Positions 6,614 to 8,800 of a DNA stretch of 8,800 bases are shown here, one piece after another. Origin of the DNA: Actinomyces sp. (GTDB lineage Bacteria; Actinomycetota; Acidimicrobiia; Acidimicrobiales; Aldehydirespiratoraceae). The stretch is from NCBI GenBank assembly GCA_003697065.1, contig RFFY01000397.1, positions 1 through 8,800 of the forward strand, given 5' to 3'. Numbering within the stretch: the stretch's first letter is position 1; the number at the start of each line of letters is the position of its first letter. Both the position numbers and the translations under genes were made by a program. The notes below the pieces were generated by a model. The model searched no databases, was not told the origin of the DNA, and saw only the letters and a program-made list of their open reading frames with translations.

Positions 6614-6673
6614 CCCGGCGGCCCGACCCGTCGGCGGTACGCCACCGGTCGGTAGCCTTCGAGGAGGTCCGCC

Positions 6674-7591
6674 ATGAGTTCCACCGTGTCGCTCGCCGCC
6701 GACGTCTGGTCCTACGAGCTGCACCCGGAGGTGTGGCTGGTGGTCGGGGCCATCGCCGCCCTGGGGGTCTACGCCGTACGCTCCATCGGCCCCCTGGTGG
6801 TCACCGACGGCGCACCGGTCGTGACGCGCCGCCAGGTGGCCGCCTTCTGGGTGGGAGTCGTCGCCCTCTTCGGTGCCGCCTCGTGGCCCATGCACGACAT
6901 CGCCGAGGAGGCGCTGTATTCGGTCCACGCCGTCCAGCACCTGTTGATCGTCTTCATCATCCCGCCCCTGTTCCTCATCGCCATGCCCGAGTGGCTGGCC
7001 CGCCTCGTGATCCTCGACGACTCCCGCACCGCCCGGGTGCTGCGTGTGCTCACCCGGCCCTTGGTGGCGGGGATCGTCTTCAACGTCCTGCAGATCCTGA
7101 ACTTCTGGACCGTGGTGGTGAACTACTCCACCGAGAACGGTGCCTTCCACTACTCGATGCACCTCGCCATGTTCCTGTCGGCGGTGCTCATGTGGTTCCC
7201 GGTGATCGGCCCCCTGCCGGAACTCCAGATGAGTGAACCGGGCAAGATGCTCTACCTCTTCCTCATGTCGATCGTGCCCACGGTCCCCGCCGCCTGGCTC
7301 ACCTTCGCCGAGGGTTCGGTGTACGCCGCCTACGACCACGCCGACCGCCTCTGGGGCATCAGTGTCACCTCCGACCAGCAGGCGGCGGGCTTCGTGACCA
7401 AGGTCGTCGGCGGCTTCTACCTCTGGGGTCTCATCGCCCTGCGCTTCTTCCGTTACGCCACCCGCCAGAGGGCCGCCGACGACGACCGCCGCCGTCGTGT
7501 CGTGGCGCCACCGGTCCTGTCGAGCCGCGACGTCGAGCGGGCTCTCGCCGAGGCGGGCGACGCCCCGCCCGAACCGGTCCTCGGAGGCTGA
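6674..7591 (+). CDS. ctaG: Cytochrome c oxidase assembly factor CtaG (caa3 type)
   Basis: Multi-pass membrane protein of the caa3-type CtaG family, needed in Bacillus for making active caa3 oxidase and thought to help in CuB insertion (family knowledge). It is unrelated to the single-helix Cox11-type CtaG of proteobacteria. The 305-residue protein has seven helices (about 17-37, 54-70, 86-104, 128-148, 159-179, 191-213, 238-260). Family landmarks: WPMHD (71-75), HAVQHL (85-90), SMHL (161-164) and DQQAAG (234-239); the membrane-embedded H74, H85, H89 and H163 could bind copper. A basic/acidic cytoplasmic tail (265-305) ends the protein. GAGGAGG at 6661-6667 lies six bases before ATG 6674. It follows the ctaF hairpin, so it may be expressed by read-through or its own promoter. 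serS begins one base after its stop. Confidence 0.95.
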   Translation: MSSTVSLAADVWSYELHPEVWLVVGAIAALGVYAVRSIGPLVVTDGAPVVTRRQVAAFWVGVVALFGAASWPMHDIAEEALYSVHAVQHLLIVFIIPPLFLIAMPEWLARLVILDDSRTARVLRVLTRPLVAGIVFNVLQILNFWTVVVNYSTENGAFHYSMHLAMFLSAVLMWFPVIGPLPELQMSEPGKMLYLFLMSIVPTVPAAWLTFAEGSVYAAYDHADRLWGISVTSDQQAAGFVTKVVGGFYLWGLIALRFFRYATRQRAADDDRRRRVVAPPVLSSRDVERALAEAGDAPPEPVLGG

Positions 7592-7592
7592 C

Positions 7593-8800
7593 GTGCTCGA
7601 TCTGCGTGCCCTGCGCCGCGACCCCGACCGCTTCCGCCGGGGTCTGGCCCGGCGGGGCGAGGACCCCGCACCTCTCGACGAGGTGCTCGAGCTCGACGAG
7701 AAGCGGCGGAGCCTGGGCACACGCCGGGACGAACTGCGGGCCGAGGTCAAGACCCTGAGTCGCACCATCGGGGGTCTGCACCGAGAGGGGCGCGACGACG
7801 AGGCGGTCGCCCTGCGCGACCAGAGCCGCCGGCTGGGCGACGAGGCCGACCGTCTCGACGACGAGGTCGCCGAGCTCGAGTCCCGGATCCGCGACATCCT
7901 GCTCGTCCTGCCCAACCTGCCCGCCGACGAGGCCCCCGACGGCGCCGACGAGACCGACAACGTCGTGGTCCGGGTCGAGGGCCACGATCCCGACGCCTAC
8001 GCCGATCACCAGCGGGTGGCCCACTGGGACATCGGCACCGAGCTCGGCATCCTCGACGTGGAGCGGGCCGTGCGCATGTCGGGCGCCATGTTCGTCATGT
8101 ACCGGGGGTTGGGCGCCCGCCTGGTGCGGGCCCTCGTCGACTACGCCCTCGACCGCAACCGGGACGCCTACGAGGAGATCCGTCCCCCGACCCTGGTGCG
8201 GACCGAGACCATGATCGCCACGGGCCACCTCCCCAAGTTCGTCGACGAGGCCTACCACCTCGAGCGCGACGACCTGTGGGCCATCCCCACCGCCGAGGTG
8301 CCCCTGACCTCCCTGGCCCGCGACGAGATCCTGGCCGAGGAGTCCCTGCCCCACAAGATGATGGCCCACACCTCGTGCTTCCGCCGCGAGGCCGGGTCGG
8401 CCGGCCGCGACACGCGGGGTCTGCTGCGTGTCCACGAGTTCGACAAGGTCGAGCTCCTCGCCTACTGCACCCCCGAGCAGGCCGCCGACGTGCACGCCGA
8501 CATCCTGGCCCGCGCCGAGGCCGCCGTCCGCGATCTCGGGCTCGCCTACCGCATCGTCGATCTGTGCACCGGCGACCTGGGCAACTCCTCGGCCCGGACC
8601 TTCGACATCGAGGTCTACGCCCCCGGGGCCGACCGCTGGCTCGAGGTGTCGTCGGTGTCGTGGTTCTCCGACTACCAGGCCCGGCGGGCCAACATCCGCT
8701 ACCGCCCCGCCGGCGGGGGTTCGCCAGTCGTCGCCCACACCCTGAACGGGTCGGGCCTGGCCGTCCCGCGGGTGTGGGCCGGTCTGGTCGAGACCCACCG
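7593..8800 (+). CDS. serS: Seryl-tRNA synthetase (3'-partial)
   Basis: Class II aminoacyl-tRNA synthetase that charges tRNA-Ser in the cytoplasm. 402 codons are visible and the frame is still open at the right edge; the usual protein is about 420-430 residues, so only a short C-terminus is missing. It starts with GTG (protein begins MLDLRALRRDPD, the typical opening), preceded by GGAGG at 7583-7587 within the end of ctaG and separated from that stop by one base. The long charged coiled-coil arm that grips the tRNA spans about 30-105. The catalytic core follows: motif 1 region (about 180-202), the serine-binding TAEVPL (233-238), motif 2 (FRREAGSAGRDTRG, 263-276, then HEFDKVEL) and motif 3 (LNGSGLAVPR, 384-393, with R393). 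All key motifs are intact. Translational coupling to ctaG is likely, although the two functions are unrelated. Confidence 0.97.
   Translation, partial: MLDLRALRRDPDRFRRGLARRGEDPAPLDEVLELDEKRRSLGTRRDELRAEVKTLSRTIGGLHREGRDDEAVALRDQSRRLGDEADRLDDEVAELESRIRDILLVLPNLPADEAPDGADETDNVVVRVEGHDPDAYADHQRVAHWDIGTELGILDVERAVRMSGAMFVMYRGLGARLVRALVDYALDRNRDAYEEIRPPTLVRTETMIATGHLPKFVDEAYHLERDDLWAIPTAEVPLTSLARDEILAEESLPHKMMAHTSCFRREAGSAGRDTRGLLRVHEFDKVELLAYCTPEQAADVHADILARAEAAVRDLGLAYRIVDLCTGDLGNSSARTFDIEVYAPGADRWLEVSSVSWFSDYQARRANIRYRPAGGGSPVVAHTLNGSGLAVPRVWAGLVETH

Noticed and set aside
6653..6658. TAGCCT as a -10 promoter element for ctaG
   Set aside because: Transcription would begin within or after the ribosome binding site at 6661-6667, leaving no usable leader.
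5455..6684. Open frames of about 400 codons on both strands overlapping ctaE and ctaF
   Set aside because: Both encode biased Arg/His/Gly-rich sequence, while ctaE and ctaF in another frame have full family motifs and ribosome sites.
6476..7960. Long - strand open frame opposite ctaG
   Set aside because: Antisense shadow with Ser/Arg and His/Gly low-complexity product and no recognisable domain.
7431..8798. Long - strand open frame opposite serS
   Set aside because: Antisense of a certain serS; the product is Gly/Val-rich without motifs.

Overview
The window is very GC-rich (roughly 70% by eye, not counted) and every supported gene is on the + strand, with short gaps and GAGGAG-type ribosome binding sites. 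The codon choice, the actinobacterial style of the oxidase proteins and the terminator without a U-tract suggest a high-GC actinobacterium, possibly of the Acidimicrobiia. That placement is inference. No mobile element, CRISPR array, tRNA or rRNA is visible.

Bases 2242-7591 hold a complete caa3-type cytochrome c oxidase locus in the classic order ctaC-ctaD-ctaE-ctaF-ctaG: subunit II with a fused cytochrome c domain, the catalytic A1-type subunit I, subunit III, small subunit IV, and the CtaG assembly factor. A strong hairpin separates ctaF from ctaG. serS (seryl-tRNA synthetase) begins 1 base after ctaG and runs off the right edge.

Bases 1-2153 hold three tightly packed membrane-protein genes that look like a divergent copy of part of the same oxidase. 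They are a subunit I-like protein (C-terminal half only; the gene enters from the left), a subunit III-like protein and a seven-helix protein whose first half resembles the small actinobacterial oxidase subunit IV. The subunit I-like protein keeps the fold and the C-terminal signature of CtaD, but the positions aligning with the CuB histidine pair, the heme a3/heme a histidine pair, the K-channel lysine and the heme-propionate arginines are all replaced. The subunit III-like protein has likewise lost the family's conserved Glu and His residues. No subunit II accompanies this set.

The simplest reading is a canonical terminal oxidase that takes electrons through its own tethered cytochrome c, reduces O2 and pumps protons. 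Just upstream lies a cofactor-poor 'shadow' module of subunits I, III and IV-like. It could be an accessory membrane part of the oxidase, a separate complex, or a decaying paralogue. This module is the most interesting part of the window.
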